From Wyeomyia smithii (Eukaryota; Arthropoda; Insecta; Diptera; Culicidae): a DNA stretch of 64,000 nucleotides. The position numbers were made by a program, and so were the translations under genes. Position 1 is the stretch's first letter, and every line of letters begins with the position of its first letter. The notes below the pieces were generated by a model. The model did not search any database and was not told the origin of the DNA. It worked only from the letters and a program-made list of their open reading frames with translations. The stretch lies in the NCBI RefSeq assembly GCF_029784165.1, contig NC_073696.1:243954892-244018891 (forward strand), read 5' to 3'. This document shows, in pieces, positions 1 to 12,104 of the stretch.

Positions 1-1814
1 CGGAACTGCTAGGTGCGTCGATAATGATTGGAGTTTTTTCCCTTCTTCTAATTTGGCGCATTATTTTGAAATTCATTTTCGCTAACTGTAAACTGAGTTG
101 AAGGTATGATGGAAACTTGGTAATATTTTTGAGTGCTGCGTATGCAAAGCACGTAACCTAGGACAAAATGCCATTCAAAGTTAAATATAAAAGCTTCTTG
201 GGACCCTAACTTGATGCATTGAGCCGAGAACAGTCCCGTAATCAGAGGTGATTATGAGGGGCCTTGTCATAGTAAAACAATTGCAGCACGACCAGCTTGA
301 TAAAATGTATTTAAGAAACATAACATTCAATTTTCATTTTGTCTTTTCATTACAGCCTCCTCCCCCTGTGCCACACGCATGACCCACCGGAACGCCCTCA
401 ACCTTGCACGTAGCAGCCGGGCACCGTACGTGTGACTGCATTTGCATTAGTGTAAGTGCCTCCAAGTTCACCACGGAGGGAGTCCACTTTCTTTCGTGCT
501 GCTGGCACATGACTGACAGTGAATCATTGATAAAGAGTGACGGCGAGCGTAGCAAAAATGGGTCAAGGATTCGTGCAATCGCAGCAGAGAGATGCCAATT
601 ACAACGATTGCTGTTACGAAACCGTTCCAACAGCAGCAGTGGTGTCTTTTTCAGGCTTTCGGACGTAATTGACCCAACCCCTTTTTCCGCAGTTACCTCG
701 TACATTAAGGTACCAATGCAATCGAATGTGAGGCGATTTCACACGGTTGACGTCAACGGTAACAGATTCGAGCAAATTAGGCTAAGTGAGAGAAACATGA
801 CGTTTGTTGTGCACAGGAAACTTTCCCACTAATTACCTGTCGAATTGTAGCTTTTCCGATAATTTCGCGGCATGTTTTGCGCGTTTATCGTGTTTCGAGA
901 CACTTTCGGTTTTCGAAACAGCTTAAAGAAATTGAAAACAATAACAAAAACAAAATGATTTGGCCCGTTTGACATGATGCTGCAGCAGGTTGCCCTAGCT
1001 TTCCTGCTGGCAATTCCTGATGATATAGGATTAACATGTTTTGGATTTGGTCCAAACATGTTTTTGTTGGATTAGTTTCTACCAATCAATTTCAATTATA
1101 ATACGTATTTGTCGAAATTGTCAATTGCTACCGTTCACAGGTTCTAACTTAAAAAGGTAGATACTAGAGTTAAACGGTCCTATTTTGACAAAAGTGGGAA
1201 AGTTCTTTATAATCACAATAAAATAAATACGTTCTAGAAAAATTGGAAAAAAATCTCCCAGAGAAAAGTACCAAAATTAAAAACGACATAAAAATAAGAC
1301 CAATTCTTATTTTCTTAAGCAAACTTTTCTTTTAGCTTCAACGAATAATATTTGATAGTATAGGTACTTATTCATTCGGATAACTCACTCAACAAGGCTT
1401 CAACATGTGCTGAGAGAAAAAATTTCTGCATTTTGACCCACAAATCCTTTTTGTTTTTCAATGTTACATGATGCACGGACTGTTTTTTAATGACCCGGAA
1501 TAATGCAAAAGACTAGACGGACTATTGTTGGGTTGGAACAGACGCGTTTGCTCGTGATATAACAATTAGAGACATACTTGAAATAGAACTATTTTGTTCT
1601 GTGGTTGAATCGATTATTCTAATCGATGAAAATTATATCCTAACTTGGTTTCTAATGTAAATACATAGTTACAATGAGCAATAGATTCAAAAATAACTAT
1701 CGTAGCGATGTTTTGTATCATCATCTCCATCACTCTCCCTCACCACAAGCTCGTAATTCTTTATTCTTTATTTGTTAAAAATTCATCTGACGGAAATAGT
1801 CCTAATGAATGTAC
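1..1814. other. No recognisable gene, AT-rich non-coding sequence
   Basis: I see no protein family, RNA gene or clear terminal repeats here. Short open frames around 334-832 overlap on both strands and have no recognisable domain. The right edge runs into a non-LTR retrotransposon remnant. Confidence 0.5.
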
Positions 1815-2425
1815 ACTTGTCAATTTAACTAAAAACTACGACGAACTCTAATTGCGAAATTGTGTGATGGTGTGCCAAAATCAAAAAGGTCTTCCACTCC
1901 AGTAGAGCGAAGAGGACGCAGTGAAGACCGTAAATTCAATTTGGAAAGGATTTTGGTGAATCGATTCTAGAGTTTAGAACGGTTGCTACGAACACCGCTT
2001 GTTGAGCTTCTCTGCGCCCCGTTGCAATGTGTCAATCCCAAGTAGACGACAACGGTCAGGATATGGAGGCAGGTTAATCGGATCACGCCACGGAAGATTT
2101 CTTAACGTAACTCGCACGAATCTTTTCTGCACTCGCTCAAGTCGCAAATTCCAGACTAGTTGTTGAGGACACTAAACCAAGCTAGCATTTTCGAGGAGTG
2201 GCCGAAAGACAGCACAATACAACGCCATCATGCAATGGGGGTCCCTGAAGTCGCGAGCAATTTTCGAAACGAAACCAAGTTGTCTTGTGGCTTTAGCGAT
2301 TATGTTAGTGCGACGCAGATTAAATGTAAGATTCGTATCCATCACAACTCCAAGGTCACTAACGTTGTCAATAGCCTGGGACACGATTATAAGGGAAAAA
2401 AGCGATGGTGCTATTTTTTCGCTCC

Positions 2426-3000
2426 CATGCACTTTCCGTGTTCCTTATGGGTCCTGTAACAATCGTGTAATTTTTTAGAACGATCGGTGGAACTATATTT
2501 TTGCGCCCGGTTAAAAGTTTTCATACGATTTTATATGGGAAAATTCACTTTTTAAAACTTATTCTCTAGAGATGTCCAGTTTGCTCCCAAAAATATATCG
2601 ATACATGATCCAAGATAAATTTTACACGATATCATGTCTTATCACATGATTGAATTTGCAACAGCAGCATGATGCAGTAGTATTGCTAGTAAAATTCAAT
2701 AGTGAGCCGTTCGTCAGATATTCAATCAGTTTGGGGTGAATAGCTTTCTCTACAAGCATCGTAGCGCCTTACGGTCTTCAGAAGAGTTTTTCCCAGGAAA
2801 ATTTTCTACAAATATCATGTATCGATATATTTTTAGGAGCCAACTGGACAACTCTAGAGAATAAGTTTTGAACAAGTGGATTTTCCCATTTAAAATCGTA
2901 TGGAAACTTTAAAAATCGGGCGCAAAAATTTAGTTCCACCAATCTATCTGAAAAGTTACACGGTTGTTATAGGACCCATAAGGAACACGAAAAGTGCATG
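2426..3000. mobile_element. Foldback/MITE of 575 bp with about 180-bp inverted arms
   Basis: The left arm begins CATGCACTTTCCGTGTTCC and the right end is its near-perfect reverse complement. The arms extend to a shared ATATATCGATACATG near the centre (about 2595-2610 and 2818-2835). It sits between two blocks of the non-LTR RT fossil, so it inserted after that element. I see no coding capacity. Confidence 0.75.
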
Positions 3001-3445
3001 GTAACTTGAATTTATTTTTTGTCCCACCCTAGTGGTCAACTCTTCTTAGATTTTGATTATCAATTTGATAGTTGTATACAATTGGATTCATTTAGCGGTG
3101 AAAGGTCATCACTTGACACTTACTAATACTAATTGTCAGCCAGTTTTTGCGGCACCAATAAACAAACTTGTCCAAAAGCCATTGTAGCCGCCGACAGTCG
3201 TTGATGGAGCGTATTATCAAATACAGCTTAATATCGTCTGTGTATACTAGTGTACAACCAACATCCAATAGTAAGGAAACGTCATTGAAGAACAGCGAAA
3301 ACAGCAATGGACCTAAGTTGCTACCTTGTGTAACGCCGGAGCGGAGGTGTTTGAAAACTGTGACGAAAAAAAAAACAATATCGCACGCTTAGCCTTGGAG
3401 CTAATAGAGGTATCGATCAGCTAGATTAGCTGAGAGAGTTTGTTA

Positions 3446-3632
3446 TCAATATTGTTTTCGACACATTTTGCATGTGTAGGATAAGTACAACGATACACCG
3501 TGCCCCAGTGCTGAGTCGAGAAAATTTCCAGCTCGAAAAGATCCTCGACTCGATCGGGGATCGAGCCCGATATCACAACCGCGTGGGAGAGCTAGCCGAC
3601 CGACATCGCTAAACACAGAGCCACGGGGACCA
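3446..3632 (-). mobile_element. tRNA-derived SINE (Feilai-like)
   Basis: On the minus strand a pol III A-box-like sequence (GTGGCTCTGTGTTTAGCG, near 3610-3628) is followed by a B-box-like GGGCTCGATCCCC (near 3555-3567) and a tRNA-unrelated body ending near TGCAAAATGTG. This is the structure of mosquito tRNA-derived SINEs. It interrupts the RT reading frame just after the HGFMPGRSVST block. Confidence 0.65.
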
Positions 3633-3732
3633 CTGTCAAGCAATTTCGTACTTACTGAGCGACCAGGCATAAAACCGTGTTTGTCACTAGAAATGTAACT
3701 CCTTGTGCGTAAGAGCATAAACGTACTCACGA

Positions 3733-3972
3733 TTATTTCGAACAATTTAGATGCAGCAGAAAGACTAGTGATGCCACGGTAGTTCCTAGTAGGGGTTTCG
3801 CCAGTAGATCAGCTTGCATTTCTTCTGAAGGACAAAATGTAACAGCAACTCTCTCTGAAGTAACCAAATCCTTTACAAAATGATATTTTGTGTCAATATG
3901 CTTTGACCTTTTTGTTTCAGCATCTTGTTTCAACTGTTTAAATAGTAACTGGTTCATTAATGTCTTCTCCAA
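3733..3972 (-). pseudogene. Copia RNase H C-terminal fragment
   Basis: The 79-aa frame contains SKHIDTKYHFVKDLV and CPSEEMQADLLAKPL, hallmark C-terminal copia RNase H strings. In intact elements SKHIDIKYHF and DxLTKPL are nearly invariant. It is the 3' piece of the copia remnant. Confidence 0.85.
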
Positions 3973-4189
3973 GATCGGTCATAAATTTGATCAACCATAG
4001 CAACTCCTGGATGATAGTAAAAAAAAATCAGCTTCTGTTGAAGAAAGAGCTAAACACGATTGCTTGCGAGCACATCTCCTCCTGAACGAAAAACATATCC
4101 AGAATTTCAAAGAAATGGCTTCTACTGAATCAGCACATGTTGGTTGACTAACACGACGACTGAAAATTGATGCAGTAATAGAAATACCC

Positions 4190-4440
4190 GGTCAAGGTTG
4201 CGAAATATTTTTTAAAATCCAATTCCCTGATTTTCCCTTAAATATAAAGTTAATTTCCCCAAAAAAGTACAACGTAAATGAACGCAACTCTGAAATCCCA
4301 TCGGAAAAAGTATTTAATTGGATATGAAACCGAACCGCAGAGGTCCCGAATAAGCCTTTAATGCTACAAAAATCGGTTTTTGCGCCAAAGAGTCGTTTCA
4401 GTTTTCCCTGATATTCCCTGATTTCCAGGTTTTCGCCTGC
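4190..4440. repeat. Dispersed repeat, first of two copies in the window
   Basis: About 250 bp containing short CCTGAT-TTTCC strings at both ends. A diverged second copy is at about 12105-12400 and shares the order of landmarks (AAATGAACGCA, GGATATGAAA, TTAATGCTA/CTTATGCTAG). It lies inside the copia remnant. Family not recognised. Confidence 0.55.
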
Positions 4441-4722
4441 CGATCTCGAACTTTGATACTCCTCCACTGTCTGCAGTATCTCTACCTCCTCCTTTTGCTA
4501 TAGATAGCCAAGATCCATTGGTATACGGGATCGTTTGGCATGTTCCAATCCAAAACGTTTAGCTAATTTGTGTGTATAAAATTTCTGATTATGACTGTAG
4601 CCTTGAACATTCTTCTTCACTTGAATTCATAGGAAATGTTGATAACATTGCCAAGTTCAGCCATTTTCTTCCCCAGGTCATGCAATATATGGCCTTCTTT
4701 TTCTTCTGGGTAAACAATTAGC

Positions 4723-6557
4723 ATATGGTCAGTGTTAAGTCAGACCGGACCAAGTGACATTTTGATCATTTCGAGAAAAACGAGTTTGAAGTTTACTACC
4801 CTGTGAATTTTGAAGATTTCCATATTTCCGCGTAATTTTGGTATTATGAGCTAGAGTTACTCTTAGACTGTATATTGTAAAATGACAATTAAGAAAAACA
4901 GCGTTATGAATTCGACAATGACCGGTAACATGACTAACTAGCTGAAGTTGGTCCACTCTGACTGAACAAAAGAATGATATGTAATGAGTTGGTTCATTGG
5001 GACTGATCAATTGAAAAAATATTTATAGCCAATCAATCGAACAGTTAACAAGTTTTAAAATTTCATGTTTTGCTTCTTCAGCACCAAAAATAATAAAAGT
5101 TACATAAAATGTAATTGAACAAACTCACTGAATGTTTTCGCAACCATCCTCTCTCACTTTATTATCTTTTTTATCAAACTTTTTAGGATATGATTCCTTG
5201 GTAGAATCATTATTCTTGAGGTCAGAATCACTATTAGGGTTGGGAACATATTCTAAGCAGCTTTAGGAACCGCCTGTGTATTCAGACAAAACACTCGAAA
5301 TGTGTTGGGTGAAATTCAAATAGTAGTATATTAATCTGTTCTTTACCTTTTCCTCTGTCAGAATCTGTTTTCAGATTGTAAAACTAAGTTAGCAAACTTT
5401 AACAATAATCAATTAAAGTTACCAATCGAGGGACACTATTCCAATCACCCCGAACCTATTTTAAGCAGTTTCCATTTGTTTTGCAGGCGTTTTTTCAGCA
5501 ACCGAAGTGGCTCCTGAATGGCTGCAATATAGGTCGATTTGATTCGAATGTTAATTTCTGGGTGATTTCTTTGTGATTAACGGTATTTCTTATATTCGTA
5601 GGACAGCTAGACAATCAAAGTTTTCGTTTCCATCATTGAAATTGTCGATAATGATCAAAAAGCAGGAGTTTGAGGCCTGTTTTCTGCGACTGATTAAAAT
5701 AGGCGCTACTGTTTAAGCCGTTCCTTACCCTATAATCGGAATTTGTTTTCAAAAATGAAAATTGTTGTGTTACTCACACTAAAGACACTAAGCATTTTCT
5801 AGTTATATGTTCAATCATAGTGGACCATTTACACTTTTTTCTTTTACTGGTAAAGTATACTCGTTTGGCTAAGGGGCCATCCACATACCACGTGGACAGC
5901 TTTGGGGGGGGGGGGGGTGGCTAATGTCCACGGTCCATACAATTTTTTTAGAATTTATATGGGCAGTTGTCCACGGAGGGGGAGGGGGGGGGGTCAAAAT
6001 CGTTAAAAATCTGTCCACGTGGTATGTGGATGGCCCCTAACGGGCTCTGGAGCTTTTTTATAAGGTGCCAGGCAGCTTTGAAATCAACTTATGCTGACTT
6101 CAAACCAATGCAAATAATTCCAGTAATTACAACTTCTTTGTGCTTGGCACATGGTCCACTTTGTCTGAATACTATAAAGCGTGGTATATGGTCAGCGTAG
6201 CTATAGCAAAATTCGTCAAAAAATACATTCAAGTACGTTTCTGTGTGTAAAGCTTCCTCTATCCTCTAATAAATAATCTTAAAAATCGCTTGAATATTCG
6301 TCTATTTGCTGATTTTTACCAACATGTGACTGGGTTGTAGTTGCCAATAACCTAACATTTGGTTCGTTCTGACTGCACACTATGATTGCTTTTCTTTGAT
6401 CATTCAGAAAAAAATGCCATAAGTTTTGCTATTTGAGAGATAAATCAACTCTGGTTGATGTGTGATGTAGCCTAAGTGAATCTTGATTCAATGCTATTAT
6501 TAACTCGTTTTTTCCAATTTTGCGACTTGGTCCGGTCTGACATAACACCGACCATAT
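4723..6557. mobile_element. 1.8-kb DNA transposon-like element with about 30-bp TIRs
   Basis: The ends are inverted copies: the left end begins ATATGGTC and continues through GTCAGACCGGACCAAG (4739-4754), and the right end holds CTTGGTCCGGTCTGAC (6528-6543) and ends GACCATAT. It splits the copia reverse transcriptase: the upstream piece reads DPCLYFYTLK (near 6560-6600) and the downstream piece resumes as LIVYPEEKEGHIL (about 4695-4720), so the YVDD motif is lost at the junction. A minus-strand 91-aa frame at 4735-5010 has no recognised domain. A MITE is nested at 5873-6037. Confidence 0.6.
5873..6037. mobile_element. 165-bp MITE with TAA target duplication
   Basis: The TIRs begin GGGGCCATCCACATACCACG and end with its reverse complement. 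TAA flanks both sides (5870-5872 and 6038-6040). A 3-bp TWA-type duplication suggests PIF/Harbinger-type mobilisation. The interior has G-rich homopolymer runs. Confidence 0.8.
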
Positions 6558-6559
6558 CT

Positions 6560-6710
6560 TCAACGTATAAAAGTATAGACACGGATCTGCTTTACCTTGT
6601 TGGAATCCCATGCTTCTAAGCACACTATCAATTTTCCGATTCCACATTCTAGCTGACTGTTCTAATTCATACAAGCTTTTCTTTAACAGGCACACGTTGT
6701 TTTCCTTAGC
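6560..6710 (-). pseudogene. Copia reverse transcriptase fragment
   Basis: The minus-strand frame includes LLKKSLYELEQSARMW and FQQGKADPCLYFY. These correspond to the copia RT LxKALYGLKQAPRxW and SDPCxY blocks. The frame ends where the TIR element at 4723-6557 is inserted. Confidence 0.85.
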
Positions 6711-7663
6711 TGCAAAAACTCCTTCCGGTTACTTCGTGAATATTGTTTCATTCAAATCACCATGAATATATGCAGTTTTGATGTCAACATGTTTCACGTT
6801 CAATTACTTCCGTGCAGTATTCGAAATCTCTGTTGTTTTGCGACTGGAACAAATATTTCATCATAATCTGTCCCATAAACTTGAGTGCAACTAAACGTGC
6901 TTTATATCTGGTAACTTAACCTTTCATATCTTGCTTTTTTTTTTGAAAATCCATCGACAACCTACAGCTCGTTTTCCAGGTGGTTACACAGTTTGTATCC
7001 AAGTTTGATTTTATTCGTGAGATTTTAGTTCGTCCGCTATAGCTTCTCTCCAAAAAACACTTTCCGGACCGATTAACACTTCCTCAAAAAATTGTGGTTT
7101 ATCATCCATAAGCTTTGCTAACGCACTTGTTTCCAGAAAACGTTTTGGCAATATACCTTTCGTAATACTCGTTGATCGTCGAACAGAACCAAGCTCATTT
7201 TGGTCAAAACGTTCTATGCTATCTTCAATGACATTTACATTATCTGATTCAACAGCACTTTCAAACTCACTTCCGGATTGGTCTTCTTTAACAGCATCAC
7301 GTTTTCGAATTCTGGACTATTACAATTCAGCGGATACTCAACCATGCTATCTTGGTTTTCCTTGATGTCTTAAATTTTTCTGGGTTGCATAAAAACCACA
7401 TCTCGGGTTAATGATGTTTTTTTCAATTCTGATCGATGAAACGAAATCCTTTATGCTGGTCAAAGTATCTCAAAAAAATCATTTTCTTTGCCTTTACGTC
7501 TAGTTTATCACGTTTCTCCTTTGGTGTGAATACAAACGCTTGTGATCCGAACGCGTGTAGATCCTCCATGTGGGGTTTGATACCGTTCCAAATTTCAAAG
7601 AGTGTTTTCTTTACTGCTCACGTTGGCAAAATATTTTGTGAATGTTTGGCTGTATTTACATAT

Positions 7664-8270
7664 TCAGTAGCGTTTGTGCATTCCAGCGTCGATTAACATG
7701 TATCGTGCCATTTCCACAAGTGATCGATTTTTTCTCTCGGCGACACCATTTTGTTGCAGACTGTATGTTACAGAAAACTGTTGCTTAATACCCTTAATCT
7801 GGTTGCAAAAACGGTCCAATTCACTGCTTTGGTGTTCTGCTTTTTTATCCGACCTTATTGATTTTGGAATTTTTCCCTTGGAGATTTTCATGAAATCCAC
7901 AAAATTCTTGATGCACTCTGTTGTTTTGGACTTTCAAGGTAGAAAGTAAACCCACGAGTAATGACTACAGTCGTCAATTATTGTGAGAAAAATATCTAGC
8001 TTCTCCTGGGGATACCGTTTTCATTAGTCCGCAAAGATCACTATGTACAAGATCCAGTATGTCTTTTGATTGCTTTTCCGCTTTCTTGGGAAATGGTTAC
8101 CTTGCCATCTTCCCTTGTATACAATATTCACACTTTACACGTATCCCGCAATCTCGTATCTTAATGCCATTCGCCAGATTTTTACGTCCTAATGCACGAA
8201 TAGTTCCTGAATTTCGGTGGCCAAGTTTTCTATGCCACTCATTCAAACAAACAGGATTATGATTACTATC
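7664..8270 (-). pseudogene. Copia integrase (zinc-binding to core) fragment
   Basis: Minus-strand blocks include KCEYCIQGKMAR (the tail of the HHCC zinc region, about 8100-8150), LDLVHSDLCG (catalytic-core start, about 8035-8065) and, at 7664-7900, SVTYSLQQNGVAERKNRSL (copia integrase core, where SxPYTPQQNGVxERxN is typical). The frame is broken between blocks. Confidence 0.85.
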
Positions 8271-8333
8271 CAATACTGCGAACTAAATTTCTGTTTTTAA
8301 CAACGGCTTTTACCCGTTAACATTCAAGTTCAT

Positions 8334-8645
8334 CAAGCAGACAATGTAAGCAGCAGGGAACAGCGAAAAATAAGCGAACTGGAAATATGATACAGATTTG
8401 AAAAAATATACCGTATCCCGACGACAATAGAATAAGTCGGCAGTGGAATGTAATACGCATATAGATTGTGTAATATTACCACCGTCCCCCGTAGTTTATT
8501 TGGTCAAAACACCATGCCGGAGACAGGGAGATTGCGGGTTCAAGTCTCTTCGGGATGCGGTATATTTTTCCGAATCTGCATCATATTTCCAGTTCGCTTA
8601 TTTTTCGCTTTTCCCTGCTGCATACATAGTCTGCTTATCCAATAC
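8334..8645. repeat. Inverted repeat with a tRNA-like segment
   Basis: About 75-bp arms at 8334-8410 and 8565-8645 are near reverse complements (left begins AAGCAGACAATGTAAGCAGC). Joined to the right arm, 8480-8565 is tRNA-like: GTAGTTTATTTGGT resembles a D-arm and GCGGGTTCAAGTCTC a B box, with CCGTCCC and GGGATGCGG as possible acceptor strands. It could be two SINE copies head to head, with the left copy lacking its tRNA head. It interrupts the copia remnant. Confidence 0.45.
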
Positions 8646-9034
8646 TGCTTGCGCCTTCTCAACGCTCTTCAGATTGTAAAGCCCTTTGAAGAAAATAGCC
8701 TGTACAACTGTTTTCTGTTCACATACGATGCTGCATCCTCTGTGATCGAAAAATCTTCTCTACAGCACTTTTGACAGTATTATTCTGTTGACAGCATCAT
8801 TTTCTCCGATACAACTAATACTACGTGATCCGAATTCAGCTACCTTAACTTTTCTGCCTTCTGCCAAAAAAACGAATGACGGAGTGTCAGCATCCGGGTC
8901 CAGTATTTCTTTGAAAAATCCTTTATTTGCACTCATATGTGAGCTAGCACCAGAATCAAGTGGGCTTCTGAACCTTCCACTGCTACTTTGGCTTTCGCAC
9001 CTGTTCTGGGCCTCAGCGAATTTCTTCTATCAGC

Positions 9035-9360
9035 TTCCACGACTCAGGAAGACTTTTCAGTACAAGAATAACCTGCAACATCCGGTTTAATTCCACTCCT
9101 GACAATGTAAGTCTATCGAACATGTCCTCCATATTATAAAGTGGTCGTCTTCTTCGTCTCCTTCTTCAAATTTCCGGTCAACAATACTTGTGAGTAGGCT
9201 CACCTGGGATTCTAACGACGATTTTTCATGGTGGTTTTTCAACAGCTCCCATGCTTGTTTCGCCGTCTCTGCATTCCGAATTATGTTGATCTGATTCGCT
9301 TCAATCAGCAATCCGATTGTCGCTTCTACTCGCTGGTCTTCTTCTTGCCAATTTCTGAGC
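9035..9360 (-). pseudogene. Copia gag fragment (UBN2-type)
   Basis: The minus-strand frame reads EANQINIIRNAETAKQAWEL and KSSLESQVSLLTSI, matching copia gag (A..AWxxLxxxYExxS). It then continues in another frame as MFDRLTLSGVELNRMLQVIL, with a stop or frameshift between. Confidence 0.8.
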
Positions 9361-9376
9361 TTAGTTTGAGATCATT

Positions 9377-9560
9377 TTGAATTTTAGCTTTTTCAGATCT
9401 TTAGAAGCGCTTTTCGACGATTCTGAGCTCAATTTGAGATCATTTTCTATTTTGGCTTCATTGGCCTGTAGAAGCGATTTCGACGATTCTGAGTTTAATT
9501 TGGAGTCACTTTCTATTTTGACTTTTTTGGCGATTCTGAGTTCAACTCACGATCACTTTC
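9377..9560. repeat. Imperfect tandem repeat, about 66-bp unit
   Basis: About three diverged units contain CGACGATTCTGAG followed by ATCACTTTCTATTTT or similar. Read on the minus strand they give repeated K/E/S-rich heptad-like segments, perhaps a coiled coil at the start of the copia gag. Confidence 0.55.
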
Positions 9561-9806
9561 TATTTTTTATTTTGATGGAATGCAGCACCTTTTATGTTGT
9601 AGTTAACGTTACCAAAATCTTCAACAAATTCTCCTATTGAACAAATCTACTTATTGGCAGTGTATATCTTGGAGTAGACTTTGTCTCCATCTTGAAACGA
9701 ACGGGATAACTGTTCCATGTTTCCTGTAATTGCTCATTTTGTTGCTAATTTACGGTAGCTCAAGACTGTGCTCATCTTTTGACCGAATCTTTCTGCTCGG
9801 TCGTTA

Positions 9807-10250
9807 AGGGCTATTCCCACTGCTTCCGTTCCGGGACCGGGCCGTGGCTGTTCCGTGTGTCGTCCGGGCTCGTTTGAGATTGATTGCATGCGTTCTTATG
9901 AACGCATTCACACCGACGCGCCGTGCCCAGACCGGGGCAGCGTTGAGTTGCCGTCGTGCTGCCGCAGTGCGAGAGAAAAATTATCGCTGCCGACGATACT
10001 TTGTGTTGGCCGGAGAGTGCACGGAAGGCACTCGGGTGGATGCGTGTATGTTGTAGTGACATATTTCGCGCGGAGTGAGCTGCGGTATGAAAAAAAGAGA
10101 AAGACGTTCTTTCACATACACACATCAACATTTCTCAGCCAGAGCGCAGCGCAGGCACGGTTCAAGCACGGCGCAGTGTGAATGCATGAAAAGTCCCGGA
10201 CGAGCCCGGTCCCGGTCCGGTCCCGGAACGGAAGCAGTGGGAATAGCCCT
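9807..10250. mobile_element. GC-rich 444-bp MITE with TTA target duplication
   Basis: The TIRs of about 35 bp begin AGGGCTATTCCCACTGCTTC and are matched in reverse complement at the right end. TTA occurs on both sides (9804-9806 and 10251-10253). The interior is GC-rich compared with the AT-rich neighbourhood. The 3-bp TWA duplication fits PIF/Harbinger-like elements. Confidence 0.8.
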
Positions 10251-10289
10251 TTAGACTGTGGATGATACGGCGCTGATCATGCTACCTAC

Positions 10290-12030
10290 AGAACGCGTCA
10301 AAGTGATTCAAGGTGAACAATAACTGCTGGAGTGGTAGGAGATTGAACGGCCATTTTGAATGCGTATCGACAACAACCAGGAAATATTGGTCGAAGAACG
10401 GTCCAGCGAAATCAATATGAATTCGATCCCACGGTTTGATTGCTTGCGTTTCTTGACAAAATCTTCAATAGTGTTCGATTTTTGGCCAGAATACGTAACT
10501 GCGAGTGACATCTTGCATTCTCTCTATTCAGGGATGACCTCTATGCACCAAAATACAATGGCGACAGTTAGTCAGAATCACCAACCGATTCGACATCATC
10601 AGACATTCTCTCACGACAGCAAGGTCTTCACGGTAAGGATAGAATAACCGTACTGAATAGTCTTCCATGCTGCTTGTGGAGGCAGGCTATCCTTTCTAGT
10701 TGTACTGGCTGTAGAACTGGGCGCTTGAGCGAAGCTTTCTGAACCATGTTGAAAATGACTGGATTGACAGCTTCATTCATCGGAACTCCGTTGTCTCCCT
10801 CAGAAATGATGCAATCCTTATCCGGTTTCGTATGACTGTCGATCAAGCGTGATAGTACATCCGCATAACCAAACTGGGTAGTGCAAATGTATTCGATTTC
10901 AAAGTCGTATCACAGGAGAGCTAGCGCCTAGATCAAATTGGGATGTATACGGTGAAATATATTTTTTCGAGCCAAAAATTCTAATCCAGAGTTGGTTGTC
11001 GGTTTGCAGCGTGAATTTCCTTTGCGATTCCAAACGCCAGCGCCAAACCAATTGCAGCTTGAGTCAGTAAATGGGAAGCATGAGCTATTGCCTTCATGGA
11101 ATCATCAGGAAACCGATGTAAAGCGACTGCACCAATACCGGCCTTCGATGCTTCTGCCGCGATGATGATTTCCAGATTCGGGTTATAGTGCGTGAGCAGC
11201 AAGTCTGACTGTAACTGTTGGCTGGTTGAGGACCAATGAAAATAGCGCATCTAGTGAATGTCGAAGCTGATTCATTTGCAGTGCATAAAAAGCAAAACAA
11301 AGCCTTGGCGCTATATTCCGTATTGGAACTCGATCTTCTGTTTCACTATACACAGACTTCGCAGCCGACTGTTAAGTGTACAGGACAATTGCGGGGCTAG
11401 CGCTACGATCCTACTGACACTAACAGTCTCTCCCGAGCCGGGACTCGAACCTACGAAGCTTGTTAGGCTAGCATCGTACCCCGAGACCAGCTGGAAGTGT
11501 CGGAGCGTACTTTAAGTAAAAATTGACAGCACCCAGATAGGAACGAAGGCAGATGACATCGGTTGGTGCTGGCATCTTAGAAATTGCTCCAACTTTTGCT
11601 GGATCTGGGCGCATGCCACTGTCGTCGACGGTATGCCCAGATATTTGATGTGCCGTTGGAGAATGCTGCATTTCTCTTCTCGAAGATAGAATCTGGACTC
11701 TGTTAGCCTCTTGGAAAGTGCCGTAAGACGTCGATGATGCTCCAACTCGACTTGCTGAATACTATGTCATCTAAAAACGGTTCTACGCCGTCGAAGTCAG
11801 CTATCATGTCGTTCATCAGCTGTTGAAAATTTCCATTAGCAGACTTTACACTTGGTGCCAATCTGTTGAAGCGGCAGAGCCTTCGATGGGCCTTGATTGT
11901 TAACAGCTGCTTCGACTCTTCATCTACTTCAACTTAAAGGTACGCATCTAAGTCAATGATGCTGAAGAACAGGCAATCGTTGAGCTTGGTGAGAATGTCA
12001 TCCGGAACTGGTATAGGCTAGTTGTTTGGC
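10290..12030 (-). pseudogene. Gypsy LTR retrotransposon pol fragment
   Basis: On the minus strand, from right to left: RT palm (FFSIIDLDAYL, VEPFLDDIVFS, about 11740-11990), RT thumb/connection (PAKVGAISKMPAPTD, LRSYLGAVNFY, 11512-11671), RNase H (NLEIIIAAEASKAGIGAVAL, 10981-11250) and integrase core (WDRIHIDFAGPFF, VVVDTHSKWP, 10330-10440). Multiple frameshifts make it a pseudogene. A SINE at 11285-11493 splits the RT/RNase H junction. No LTRs were seen. Confidence 0.85.
11285..11493 (-). mobile_element. tRNA-derived SINE
   Basis: The minus strand starts near CCAGCTGGTCTCGGGGTACG (A-box-like TGGTCTCGGGGTACGATGC), then the B box GGTTCGAGTCCCGG near 11435-11450, then a body with CTGTACACTTAACAGTCGGC. 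It resembles a very common Aedes SINE family. It sits in the gypsy frame. The sequences flanking it (AATGTCGAAGC and AGTGTCGGAGC) may be a diverged target duplication. Confidence 0.75.
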
Positions 12031-12104
12031 TCCATAGCAGCGTCCTGTTTCCTGTTTATTTTGTATAAAGCCATTTTTAGCGAAAGCCGTCTGAATAAAA
12101 CAGG

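Larger units (their letters stand above)
1815..3760 (-). pseudogene. Degraded non-LTR retrotransposon (reverse transcriptase C-terminal half)
   Basis: Read on the minus strand, three RT blocks appear in the correct order. At 3640-3745 is a block with HGFMPGRSVST, typical of non-LTR RT. At 3092-3307 is the catalytic region with YTDD in place of the usual F/YADD. At about 1950-2432 is the C-terminal thumb region with DLGVVMDTNLTF and LPPYPDRCRLLGI. Frameshifts and stops separate the blocks. A SINE (about 3446-3632) and a 575-bp foldback (2426-3000) interrupt it. It resembles I/R1-like mosquito elements, but the clade is not certain. Confidence 0.75.
3733..9640 (-). mobile_element. Decayed Ty1/copia LTR retrotransposon remnant
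   Basis: Minus-strand pieces of a copia polyprotein lie in order from right to left: gag (about 9035-9360), GAG-pre-integrase and integrase (about 7664-8270), reverse transcriptase (about 6560-6710 and 4640-4730), and the RNase H C-terminus (3733-3972). All are broken by stops and frameshifts. Insertions account for much of the length: a TIR element at 4723-6557 (itself carrying a MITE), a repeat at 4190-4440, and an inverted repeat at 8334-8645. I could not find paired LTRs. Confidence 0.8.
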
